DNA of 53,965 nucleotides from Parcubacteria group bacterium Athens0714_12. GTDB lineage: Bacteria; Patescibacteriota; Patescibacteriia; UBA2591; VMGY01. The DNA lies in contig VMGY01000002.1 of assembly GCA_007378955.1 (NCBI GenBank), positions 1-53,965 on the forward strand, in the 5' to 3' direction. The notes beneath the pieces are model-generated. The model ran no database searches. It was not told where the DNA came from and saw nothing but the letters and a program-made list of their open reading frames with translations. Position numbers and translations under genes: made by a program. Positions within the stretch are counted from its first letter, which is position 1, and each line of letters begins with the position of its first letter. Positions 1-7,690 of this stretch are shown one piece after another.

Positions 1-725
1 GCTCTGGCGACCGCCTGAGTTTTGGCGATTTTTCTTTCCGTGGGAAAAACTTTATCACAGTAAAATTCCGGGTCTAATTTGTCGTTGTTAAAGTAAACTT
101 TGATAATCATAGTTGAAACTGGCGAAAAAATAACCGGCACCACCAATTGGTTGTCATTTTCCGGCAAACCAGAAGGATTATCTTTTATCAAAACCAACTT
201 CCCTTTTTTGTCTGACGGCGCGTTAAATTCAAGCATTACCGTAAATGGCACAAAATCTTCAGTCATCCATTCGCCTTGAGCCGAGGCAATGCCAACCGCA
301 ACAACATTATCATTTTGGTCTAATAATTTCACCGGAAAATCGCCTTCAAAAAACCATATGCCTCGTGCTTCGCCTTCTATCATTAAAGGGCTATTAATAG
401 TTTGATTAGGCCTCGGAACATTGACTCTGATTAAATTTGTTTTTTCAAGCTCATTGCTAATCTCCTCAACATATAAATTCCCCTCCGTGTCGCGGCATTG
501 CCGAGGATAAGATTCCATTACCGGATTGCCGGCCTCAAGGCAAGTTTTAAAATCATAAATTTGCCCTTCCTTGAAAGGACAAAACTCTGTCGGCATTGGC
601 GCGCTTGGATTGCCATGCCTAATCCACTGCCCGTTTTCGCAAATCCAACTATCCTCGTTGCTCAAAAGTTTTATCGCGAAAATAATTATAACAACAATAA
701 TAAGAGCTAAAAAAACTTTTTTCAT
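1..725 (-). CDS. Secreted/anchored Gmad2-GerMN type protein, 3' end outside window
   Basis: An open frame starts at ATG 725-723 and runs off the left edge with no stop. It begins MKKVFLALIIVVIIIFAIKL, a signal-anchor helix, so the protein is probably exported or membrane-tethered. Residues about 45-90 carry a Cys-rich stretch with the motif GNPVMESYPRQC, which I associate with many Patescibacteria exported proteins. Residues about 95-200 look like the Gmad2 immunoglobulin-like domain (VPRPNQTINSPLMIEGEARG start). From about residue 205 a GerMN-like start is visible (MIIKVYFNNDKLDPEFYC), cut by the edge. The combination is known from spore-germination and lipoprotein-like proteins; the cellular role here is unknown. 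Domain names are from memory of family motifs. Confidence 0.8.
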   Translation of the reverse strand, partial: MKKVFLALIIVVIIIFAIKLLSNEDSWICENGQWIRHGNPSAPMPTEFCPFKEGQIYDFKTCLEAGNPVMESYPRQCRDTEGNLYVEEISNELEKTNLIRVNVPRPNQTINSPLMIEGEARGIWFFEGDFPVKLLDQNDNVVAVGIASAQGEWMTEDFVPFTVMLEFNAPSDKKGKLVLIKDNPSGLPENDNQLVVPVIFSPVSTMIIKVYFNNDKLDPEFYCDKVFPTERKIAKTQAVAR

Positions 726-749
726 AAATTATTTAAAAAAATTTAAAAA

Positions 750-1907
750 TCAATTTCTATTTCTTTCCAATTTTGCCATTGCCTTTTTCTTTTCCGAAAA
801 AGGCATTTTGGTTTTTTGGATTAATTTGTTGAAAAAATTAATCGTCGCGTCGTAAGTTTCTCGGTCAACAGGATAAGGCGTGGCGTCTTTGCCGCCATGG
901 GCGAAAGAATATCTGGCCGGGTCCTCGTAAGACGGTTTGGCGCCGTAAATCACTTCTGAAGTCAAACTCAATGCCCTGATTGTTTTCGGTCCCACCCCCT
1001 CCAATGACAAAAGATTTTCATAGCTTTCCGGTCGGCGTTCACAGACCTGCCATAAAACTTTTTCCAAATATTTGCTTTTGGAAAAATCCTCACGCTCCAC
1101 GGGGTGATGATGAAATTCCTTATTTTCCAAATTTAAAAATGTAGTTTGCCTCTGTCCGCATTTTAAAGAAATCATTTGAGATAATTTTGATGAGTGCTTC
1201 CTTAAAATTTTTATGTCTTTCATTAAACTGGCATAGCCGCCTTGGACTAATTCTTTACTTGTTTCACGGGTTTTCCCGCTTTTTTTGGCGGTCAAATCCA
1301 AAGTTGAAGATTTCATCTGACTGGCAATGCCTGAATGCGGTTCGCTCACCAAATCAGTGATTTTTTTGGAATACCAATGGTAACGCCGCGCGGTCTGATT
1401 TTCCGCGTTCATCCCCTGCTGAACAACTGCCCATGCGCCATTTTTAGAAAAGAAAAAAGTATGATGGTAAATCTGGAAACCGTCTTGCACCAAAGCGCTG
1501 TCAACTTTAGCCGCCATTCTGGAATTATAAACCAAATTATCAACTTGAGCCGCCGGCAGACTCAAAATACTTCCCCATCCCTTGATTTGCTCCGGCGTTT
1601 TGCGGGAAGTTTTTCCCTTGCCGCCGCAAATAAAAATTCCCAATTCTTTTTCATTTCTTCTGAGTGCCTCTTTCAAAGCCGCGGTCAAAATTGTCGTCAA
1701 TCCCGAAGCGTTCCAATCAAATGCTAAAACCGTGCCCAATGACTGGAACCAAACAGGATCAGCGATTCTTTTGATAAATTCATCTGGCCCGTATTCAATA
1801 TTCATCACTTCTATAATTTCTCTGCCCAATTTCACCATTCTTTCAAACAGCCATTTCGGACACTTGCCATAGTCCAATGTAAATGTGGCAATCCCTTTTT
1901 GTATCAT
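750..1907 (-). CDS. DUF763 family protein
   Basis: The 385-residue product matches the DUF763 family found in archaea and scattered bacteria: an N-terminal region starting with GIATFTLDYGKCPKWLF, a central FICGGKGKTSRKTPEQI segment, and a C-terminal block with a helix-hairpin-helix-like SLEGVGPKTIRAL (about residue 303) followed by DPARYSFAHGGKDATPYPV. The HhH-like motif suggests contact with nucleic acid, but no biochemical function is established for this family to my knowledge. The gene stands alone: a terminator-like hairpin separates it from the upstream gene, and its stop is 24 bases from the next start. The start ATG at 1907 fits the family N terminus. Confidence 0.9.
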   Translation of the reverse strand: MIQKGIATFTLDYGKCPKWLFERMVKLGREIIEVMNIEYGPDEFIKRIADPVWFQSLGTVLAFDWNASGLTTILTAALKEALRRNEKELGIFICGGKGKTSRKTPEQIKGWGSILSLPAAQVDNLVYNSRMAAKVDSALVQDGFQIYHHTFFFSKNGAWAVVQQGMNAENQTARRYHWYSKKITDLVSEPHSGIASQMKSSTLDLTAKKSGKTRETSKELVQGGYASLMKDIKILRKHSSKLSQMISLKCGQRQTTFLNLENKEFHHHPVEREDFSKSKYLEKVLWQVCERRPESYENLLSLEGVGPKTIRALSLTSEVIYGAKPSYEDPARYSFAHGGKDATPYPVDRETYDATINFFNKLIQKTKMPFSEKKKAMAKLERNRN

Positions 1908-2040
1908 ATTTTTATATTAACAAAAAATTCTCTGTTTGACGAATTTGACTTTTTAATAGAATGCTGATAATTTAAAAATTAAAAAGAATGGGACATCTGA
2001 TGCTCAAATTCATCAAAAGAGAATATTAAACGCAAAAAAA

Positions 2041-2069
2041 GTAAAGGGACGGAATTTATCCGTCCCTTT
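2041..2069 (-). terminator. Rho-independent terminator, probably bidirectional
   Basis: A perfect 10-bp stem (AAAGGGACGG at 2043-2052 with its complement at 2060-2069) encloses a 7-base loop. On the minus strand it is followed by AC and seven T residues (complement of 2034-2040), and on the plus strand by a short T run. It sits just after the stop of the metallopeptidase gene. Confidence 0.75.
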
Positions 2070-2073
2070 TTTA

Positions 2074-2664
2074 TTAATAATAATTCAATCCTTTATGTTT
2101 TAACTGTTTTTTAATTTTGGAATAATCGGGAATAGTTTCAGCGAGCAAATTCCAAAAATTTCGCGAATGGTTGAATTCTTTTAAGTGGCACAATTCGTGG
2201 GCGATGATATAGCCGGCAAAATTTTCGGGAAGCAAAACAATTTTATAATTAAAATTCAAGTTTCTTTTTTTTGAACAGCTCCCCCATCTGGTTTTCTGAT
2301 TTTTAATATTTATTTTATTGAATTTAAAGTTATAAATTTTATTGAAATAATTAATTCTCTCATTTACTAATTTCCGCGCCTCTTCTTTGTATTTTAAATA
2401 ATTCCCGCGGCTATTTTTAATCGGAATGTTTTTAAATTTTTTAAAATGTTCTAATTTGGACAAAATCCAGCTCGCTTTCTGGATTATAAATTTTTCTGCG
2501 ATATTATCGCTCAAACGCATTGGCTTAGTCACCACCAAGCTGCTGTCGCAATAAACTACCAGCCGCATCCTTCTCGCCTTCTTGCTTGTCCTCAAAATAT
2601 AACCAACATTTTGATTACAAAGTATTATCTCTCTGCGCTGTTCGGAATAATCTTTTCTTTTCAT
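2074..2664 (-). CDS. YgjP-like (DUF45) metallopeptidase domain protein
   Basis: The 196-residue protein has the YgjP/DUF45 architecture of SprT-like predicted zinc metallopeptidases. The zinc site is HELCH at about residues 156-160 with a third histidine at about 166 (HELCHLKEFNHSRNFW), preceded by the conserved TRWGSCS block (about residues 125-131). It has no signal peptide, so it should act in the cytoplasm. The N-terminal half is rich in basic residues. Substrate is unknown; in some bacteria YgjP-like proteins lie near restriction systems, but no such context is present here. Confidence 0.9.
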   Translation of the reverse strand: MKRKDYSEQRREIILCNQNVGYILRTSKKARRMRLVVYCDSSLVVTKPMRLSDNIAEKFIIQKASWILSKLEHFKKFKNIPIKNSRGNYLKYKEEARKLVNERINYFNKIYNFKFNKINIKNQKTRWGSCSKKRNLNFNYKIVLLPENFAGYIIAHELCHLKEFNHSRNFWNLLAETIPDYSKIKKQLKHKGLNYY

Positions 2665-2680
2665 AATTCGTATAATAAAA

Positions 2681-2805
2681 TGAGATGGTTACAAAACTCT
2701 TTCGTGGCGAAATTTAGATAGTTTCAGTCAAGGCGAGGAAAACAAGTAAAATGATTTGAGTCGTAGTAGAATTACGGCGAAAATCATTTTGCGCCGTTTG
2801 ACGAA
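2681..2805 (-). repeat. MITE-like palindromic element, family A, truncated copy
   Basis: The 125 bases from TGAGATGGTTACAAAACT onward are closely similar to the reverse complement of 37833-38009, including the core with GCGAAATTTAGATAG, GGCGAGGAAAACAAGTAAAA and AATTACGGCGAAAATCATTTT. The far terminal inverted repeat is missing, so this copy appears truncated. No coding potential is seen. Confidence 0.8.
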
Positions 2806-2818
2806 TTAATTATACCAA

Positions 2819-2840
2819 AAATCGCCGCTTGCGACGATTT
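2819..2840 (-). terminator. Probable rho-independent terminator
   Basis: A hairpin with arms AAATCGCCGC and GCGACGATTT (one G-T pair) and a 2-base loop. On the minus strand it is followed by a short T run, and it lies about 40 bases after the stop of the 2882-3490 gene. Confidence 0.55.
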
Positions 2841-2881
2841 TATTAAATAACATCATTACACGTTGAATAAAGTTTTGAAGG

Positions 2882-3490
2882 TTATTTTAATTTAAAACTT
2901 TGCGCTGTCTGATAAAATAAATCTTTGTAATTCGGCCAATAATTTTTCGTAGTGTTAAAACTTATTGTCCAAACGTCATTATTTTTTCCTTTAATTAAAA
3001 CAATTAAAACTTTAAAATCCGCCCCTTTTTGATTAACCTCTGATTCTATAAAATAAAAGTTCTTATCGCCAATAACATTGGATTTTTCATCAGTAAAAAT
3101 AATTCCCGGCACAGCTTGGACTAAAGAATCTTTGATGTATTTAACATATTCTTCTTCCGAGCGTCCATTAAAGGTGTCATAGCCAATGGAAAGATAGCTT
3201 TTAAAATTAATCTTTTTCACCGCTTCATCAATAATCTCTTCGTCGGCATTAACTACCATCGCGGAAACTCCGGTCGGCGCCGGCACTTCTCTCCATCCTG
3301 CCGGCTTATTTAAAGAAAAATCAGCTGTTGCTAAAATATTATTTTGATTTGGCTGGCTTTCTTCCCCTGATTTCACTATCTCCTGTTCAGCGCCTGTTAT
3401 TTCATTATTTTTGGAAAAATAAATCCCGATGCCGATTCCCGCGGCTAAGACAATTAAAATTACCGCGATAATTAAAATTTTGTTTTTCAT
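2882..3490 (-). CDS. Membrane-anchored protein of unknown function
   Basis: The 202-residue protein has one N-terminal membrane helix (about residues 4-25) and an extracytoplasmic domain beginning near FSLNKPAGWREVPAP and ending AQSFKLK. This pattern (start of a beta strand with a PxGW motif, ending in a short helix with SF) resembles the PsbP/DcrB-like fold of exported proteins, but the similarity is by eye only. No catalytic motif is visible. It is followed by a terminator and preceded by a 76-base gap from the NUDIX gene, so it may be separately transcribed. Confidence 0.75.
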   Translation of the reverse strand: MKNKILIIAVILIVLAAGIGIGIYFSKNNEITGAEQEIVKSGEESQPNQNNILATADFSLNKPAGWREVPAPTGVSAMVVNADEEIIDEAVKKINFKSYLSIGYDTFNGRSEEEYVKYIKDSLVQAVPGIIFTDEKSNVIGDKNFYFIESEVNQKGADFKVLIVLIKGKNNDVWTISFNTTKNYWPNYKDLFYQTAQSFKLK

Positions 3491-3566
3491 AAATTATTTG
3501 GATTAATAATAAATCTAATCTCTCCCACCGCAATATTTTTTAATTTTATTTTTTAGCCCGCGAGAA

Positions 3567-4031
3567 TTATACCTCTTCAAAACTCACTAATTCCTGCTCG
3601 AGAATAATATCAGATTCTCCAAAAAGGAACTTTCCTTTAAATTTTTTTCCGCTTAAAAACAATGGCATCCAATGTATACCATCCGGCCACATTTCTTTGA
3701 ATGGAATTTCATTAACGTGAAACCATCGCGGTTTCATTTCTTCGCTTTCCATCGGCTCTCCTGAAAAATTTTCCGACTTAAAAATGTGAACTTGCAAGAT
3801 TTCAGGATCGCCCTTGAATTCAAAATCTATAATTCCGACTTTATCCAAATTTATAATTTCTATTCCCGCTTCTTCTTTTATCTCTCTTTTCGCCGCATCT
3901 TCTATTGTTTCCGCCGCGGAAACTTTACCGCCGAAACCATTCCATCTCCCCGCTCCAAATCCACGCTTCTTCATTCCGAGTAGTATTTTCGGATGTTGAT
4001 GAATTATGCAGAGTGTTAATAATTTTTTCAT
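3567..4031 (-). CDS. NUDIX hydrolase, MTH1/MutT-like
   Basis: A 154-residue protein starting MKKLLTLCIIHQHPKILLGM. The Nudix box is complete at about residues 35-57 (G35, E41, R49-E50, E53-E54, G56), preceded by RWNGFGGKV, the signature of the MTH1/8-oxo-dGTP diphosphatase subgroup. It probably hydrolyses oxidised nucleoside triphosphates to spare the nucleotide pool. The frame stays open upstream into secA (to 4178), but the family N terminus and the position of this ATG, one base after the secA stop, favour 4031. The tight spacing suggests translational coupling to secA. Confidence 0.88.
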   Translation of the reverse strand: MKKLLTLCIIHQHPKILLGMKKRGFGAGRWNGFGGKVSAAETIEDAAKREIKEEAGIEIINLDKVGIIDFEFKGDPEILQVHIFKSENFSGEPMESEEMKPRWFHVNEIPFKEMWPDGIHWMPLFLSGKKFKGKFLFGESDIILEQELVSFEEV

Positions 4032-4032
4032 A

Positions 4033-6771
4033 TTATTTTCCGCAACATTTCTTATATTTCTTCCTCGATCCGCACGGACAGGGGTCGTTGCGGCCGATTT
4101 TATGGCCGGATTGGTCGCGGACTTTTTCAGAAACAATGCTCTCTTCGTACCCCTGCCCCTCCATTGGTGATTTGCCATTTTTAAATTCCGTGAATTCTCC
4201 CTTTCCCTTTTCCATTGTTTTCGCGGGTGCCATTATTCTCATTCTTGCCGTTCTTTGCATCGCCGAAGGCGCGATTTCGCGCGCCAAACCAACTTTATAA
4301 ATACTGTAAACAACCTGGGAATTAATCATATTTATTAATTGGGTAAAAGATTTATACGCTTCTTCTTTATATTCAACCAAGGGGTCCCTTTGAGCATATC
4401 CGCGCAAGCCAATACCTGTCCGCAAATAATCCATCTGTTCCAAATGTTCTATCCATAAAGTGTCAATCGTCCTTAAAACAATCGCTTTTTCCAATTGGTG
4501 AACTAAATTTTCATCAGCGATTTTTTCTTCCAGCTTGTCGTAAGCCTTGGCCGCCAAAGCCGCCAAATATTCTATAATCTTGGTCCTGCTTTCCATTGCC
4601 TCGCTTTTATTGCCATTTCTTAATTCGCCCAATTTAATTCTGTCATTCTGACGTAAAGGAAAAATAGTGTTTACCACTTCATAAATTTCTTCCAGATTCC
4701 AAGTTTCTTTTGTTTCGCCGGCAGTATGGAATAAAATCACCTGTTCAATTTCATTTTCCACCATTTCTAAAATTTTCTTCCGCAAACCCCTTGACGCCGC
4801 TTTGCTTAATCCCAAAATTTCTTTCCTTTTTTTATAAATCGTCTGGCGATGTTTATTCATCACATCGTCATATTCTAAAAGATGTTTTCTTAAATCAAAA
4901 TTATAACCCTCCACTTTATTTTGGGCAGTTTCAATGGAGCGGGAAATTAATTTATTTTCAATCGGCATATCATCAGGCACGCCCAAACGCTCCATAATAT
5001 TCTTCATTCTCTCCGAGCCAAAAACGCGCATCAAATCATCCTCCATGGAAACATAAAACTGCGAAGAGCCCGGGTCTCCTTGCCTGCCCGCGCGCCCTCT
5101 TAATTGGTCGTCAATTCTTCTCGCTTCGTGCCTTTCAGTACCCAAAACATGCAAACCGCCTAATTTTTTCACTTTTTCTTGTTCCACTGAATCAGCCGGA
5201 CTGCCGCCTAAAATAATATCCACGCCCCTGCCCGCCATATTTGTCGCTACAGTCACCGCACCCAATCTTCCTGCCTGCGATAAAATTTGGGCTTCTCTTT
5301 CATGATACTTGGCGTTTAAAAGTTGGTGCGTTACGCCTTCTCTTTCCAATAATTCGCTAATTAATTCATTTTTTTCAATAGAAATCGTGCCAATTAAAAC
5401 CGGCTGGCCTTTTTGATGAAGATTTTTCACCTCTTCGGCCACGGCTTTTAATTTGCCCATTTCATTTTTATAAATCCGGTCGGATAAAACTTTTCTAACC
5501 AATGGCTTGTTGGTCGGCGCGACAATCACATCCAAATTATAAACTTTATGAAATTCTTCGGCGTTAGTGACGGCCGTGCCGGTCATCCCGGCTAATTTTT
5601 GGTACATTCTAAAATAATTTTGAAAAGTAATACTCGCCAAAGTAACGCTTTCTCTTTTTATTTGGACTCTTTCTTTGGCTTCAATCGCTTGGTGCAATCC
5701 TTCGCTATATCGCCTTCCATTCATTAAACGACCGGTAAATTCGTCTATGATGATTATTTCCCCTTCTTTGACTACATAATCTTTGTCTTTTTTAAATAAA
5801 GTTTGGGCTTTTAGCGCTTGTTCCAAATGATGAACCATCTGCAAGCCGCCTTCAGTATAAATATTTCCCATATTCAGCCATTTTTCAATTTTATTAATAC
5901 CTTCTTCAGTTAAAGTCGCGCTGCGCATTTTCTCGTCAATATTATAATCTCCTTGCCCTGAGCTTGTCGAAGGGTCATTTTCTTTTAAATGTTTTATTAA
6001 TTCAGCGAATTTATAATATAAATCAGCCGACTCTTCGGCCGGCGCGGAGATAATCAAAGGCGTTCTCGCCTCGTCAATTAAAATAGAATCCACTTCGTCA
6101 ATAATGGCGAAATTCAAAGGCCGCTGAGCCATTTCTTCCGAATCATAAACCATATTATCGCGCAAATAATCAAAGCCGAATTCATTATTAGTGCCGTATA
6201 AAATGTCTGCTTGATACGCTTCCTTGCGCAAAACTTCCCGCAATTCCTCGCCGCTGCCCAAATCAGTTTCCCGGCCATTTGCTTTAGGTTCGTATAAATA
6301 AGATTTTTCATGATTTAAAACACTTGTTTTTAATCCCAATAAATAATAAATCTTGCCCATCCATTCCACGTCTCTTCTAGCCAAATAATCATTGACTGTC
6401 ACCAAATGGCATCCTTTGCCAGTTAGCGCGTTTAAATAAAGCGGCAAAGTGGCGACTAAAGTTTTTCCTTCGCCTGTTTTCATTTCCACGATTTTTCCTT
6501 GATGCAAGGAAATGCCGCCTAATAATTGAACGTCAAAATGACGCATTTTTAGGGCTCTTTTGGACACCTCCTTGACCACGGTAAAAGCTTCGGGCAATAA
6601 ATCTTCTAAAGTTTCGCCTTTGACTAAACGTTCTTTAAATTTATCGGTTTGCCCTTTTAATTTTTCAAGCGAAAAAGACTGGAATCTTTCTTCCAGTTGG
6701 TTTATTTTATCTATTGTTGGCTGAAGTTTATTTAAAAATTTTTTATTCGGGTCGCCGAAAAAATTAAACAT
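4033..6771 (-). CDS. secA: Preprotein translocase subunit SecA
   Basis: The 912-residue ATPase motor of the Sec pathway pushes unfolded preproteins through SecYEG. Walker A is at about residues 98-104 (KTGEGKT) and the DEVD Walker B at 225-228, followed by the LIDEARTPLIIS helix. The TATNMAGRGVDI and GRAGRQGDPG motifs of nucleotide-binding fold 2 are intact. The C terminus carries the SEC-C zinc motif (DPCPCGSRKKYKKCC). Residues 266-274 (DPSTSSGQG) lie in a variable surface loop and are encoded by a dispersed repeat sequence rather than by family-conserved sequence. The gene is followed after one base by the NUDIX gene. Confidence 0.98.
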   Translation of the reverse strand: MFNFFGDPNKKFLNKLQPTIDKINQLEERFQSFSLEKLKGQTDKFKERLVKGETLEDLLPEAFTVVKEVSKRALKMRHFDVQLLGGISLHQGKIVEMKTGEGKTLVATLPLYLNALTGKGCHLVTVNDYLARRDVEWMGKIYYLLGLKTSVLNHEKSYLYEPKANGRETDLGSGEELREVLRKEAYQADILYGTNNEFGFDYLRDNMVYDSEEMAQRPLNFAIIDEVDSILIDEARTPLIISAPAEESADLYYKFAELIKHLKENDPSTSSGQGDYNIDEKMRSATLTEEGINKIEKWLNMGNIYTEGGLQMVHHLEQALKAQTLFKKDKDYVVKEGEIIIIDEFTGRLMNGRRYSEGLHQAIEAKERVQIKRESVTLASITFQNYFRMYQKLAGMTGTAVTNAEEFHKVYNLDVIVAPTNKPLVRKVLSDRIYKNEMGKLKAVAEEVKNLHQKGQPVLIGTISIEKNELISELLEREGVTHQLLNAKYHEREAQILSQAGRLGAVTVATNMAGRGVDIILGGSPADSVEQEKVKKLGGLHVLGTERHEARRIDDQLRGRAGRQGDPGSSQFYVSMEDDLMRVFGSERMKNIMERLGVPDDMPIENKLISRSIETAQNKVEGYNFDLRKHLLEYDDVMNKHRQTIYKKRKEILGLSKAASRGLRKKILEMVENEIEQVILFHTAGETKETWNLEEIYEVVNTIFPLRQNDRIKLGELRNGNKSEAMESRTKIIEYLAALAAKAYDKLEEKIADENLVHQLEKAIVLRTIDTLWIEHLEQMDYLRTGIGLRGYAQRDPLVEYKEEAYKSFTQLINMINSQVVYSIYKVGLAREIAPSAMQRTARMRIMAPAKTMEKGKGEFTEFKNGKSPMEGQGYEESIVSEKVRDQSGHKIGRNDPCPCGSRKKYKKCCGK
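5951..5976 (-). repeat. Short interspersed repeat inserted in frame in secA
   Basis: This 26-base stretch contains GAGCTTGTCGAAGGG, a sequence I recognise as a dispersed repeat in many bacterial genomes. On the minus strand it reads in frame as DPSTSSGQG. It interrupts a non-conserved SecA loop between LKEN and DYNIDEK. Confidence 0.6.
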
Positions 6772-6912
6772 ATAAATAATTAAAATAATTAATTCCTAAT
6801 TCTAAATAAATCCCAATGACCAATTTCCAAATACTAACTTAAATTCTAAATCTTAATATTAACCCTGAACTTAATTCGGGACAAAATCCAAATATTCAAA
6901 ATAGACGCAAAT

Positions 6913-7096
6913 TGTCATTGCTCGCCCTGTTAAATAATTCGCGCAGCGAATTAAAAATCTCTAAAAATTTTATTTAACAGGGCAAGGAGCAACTCGGCCT
7001 TTAGCCGCGAGCGAAGCGTGACGGGACGCAGCAATCACCTTGTCTGCCGCAACTACCACGGGATTGCCGCGCTCCTTCCAGTCGCTCACAATGACA
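6913..7096. repeat. Intergenic REP cluster in the 6772-7245 gap
   Basis: The 474-base gap between secA and the hibernation factor holds no gene. Within it are copies of the dispersed palindromic repeat whose units begin GTCATTGCGAGGAGC and end GCGGCAATCCCG, in both orientations, with the first unit interrupted by another palindrome at 6924-6983. The rest (6772-6910 and 7097-7245) is AT-rich sequence with no convincing signal. Confidence 0.8.
6924..6983. repeat. Palindrome nested inside a REP unit
   Basis: A perfect 13-bp inverted repeat (GCCCTGTTAAATA at 6924-6936, complement at 6971-6983) encloses a second inverted repeat (AATTCGC at 6936-6942 and GCGAATT at 6946-6952). It splits the sequence GTCATTGCTCG...AAGGAGC of a REP unit, so it was apparently inserted into an older repeat. 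Confidence 0.7.
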
Positions 7097-7245
7097 GCGT
7101 GAAAGAATGTCCTTGCGAGAAACCTCATTGGAAAAATCTTTTTGCTCCGCTCAGAATGGCAACCTTGATGTCAATTTAGAATTTGGGTATTGAAACTTGA
7201 TTAGACATTAGGTTAATTAAAAATTGGAATTTTAATCTTAGTGTT

Positions 7246-7659
7246 TTATTCATCCTCCCTTTCCTTATCTTTTATTTTCCTGAATAATGCCAAAGGATCT
7301 ATTGATTTCAAACTTTTAAAAAATCTCGCGCCGCGCAAATATAACGCTTTATCGCGTCCTTTATGTTTTTTAATCTGCTTAGTCAAAGATGTTTCGGCCA
7401 TATCCATCGCTGTCTGGACGTCCATTGCTCTTTCTTCGGCTCTGATTACCTTTTGTCCGGTCAATAAATCAATATTTACTTCCAATCTGACTAATTCGTC
7501 CGGGGTATGGCCAAAATTTTCACTTAAATCCACTTGAATTTGCCTGATATCATTGGCCGTATAACCGGCTTGCTTTAAAACTTTTTGCAATTTGCCAATA
7601 ATATAATCTTTGATTTCCTGCGTGAGATTGAAATTTTTCGCGTAGAATTGAACTTGCAT
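7246..7659 (-). CDS. hpf: Ribosome hibernation promoting factor, short HPF/YfiA type
   Basis: The 137-residue protein starts MQVQFYAKNFNLTQEIKDYI, the conserved opening of the HPF/RaiA family, and has the expected VEVNIDLLTGQKVIRAEE and DVQTAMDMAETSLTKQIKKHK blocks. Such proteins bind the 30S decoding region and silence ribosomes during starvation. It lacks the C-terminal dimerisation domain of long HPF; instead it ends with a basic and acidic tail (residues about 105-137). It lies 31 bases downstream of alaS on the same strand. Confidence 0.9.
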   Translation of the reverse strand: MQVQFYAKNFNLTQEIKDYIIGKLQKVLKQAGYTANDIRQIQVDLSENFGHTPDELVRLEVNIDLLTGQKVIRAEERAMDVQTAMDMAETSLTKQIKKHKGRDKALYLRGARFFKSLKSIDPLALFRKIKDKEREDE

Positions 7660-7690
7660 AAATTAAATTGTTAAATATTAAAATGGAAAA

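Noticed and set aside
498-855. Two plus-strand ORFs of 70 and 94 codons
   Set aside because: They overlap the well-supported minus-strand Gmad2-like gene and the end of the DUF763 gene and have no recognisable domain.
4033-4178. 49-residue N-terminal extension of the NUDIX protein inside secA
   Set aside because: The extension is secA sequence in another frame; the NUDIX family begins at the ATG one base after the secA stop.
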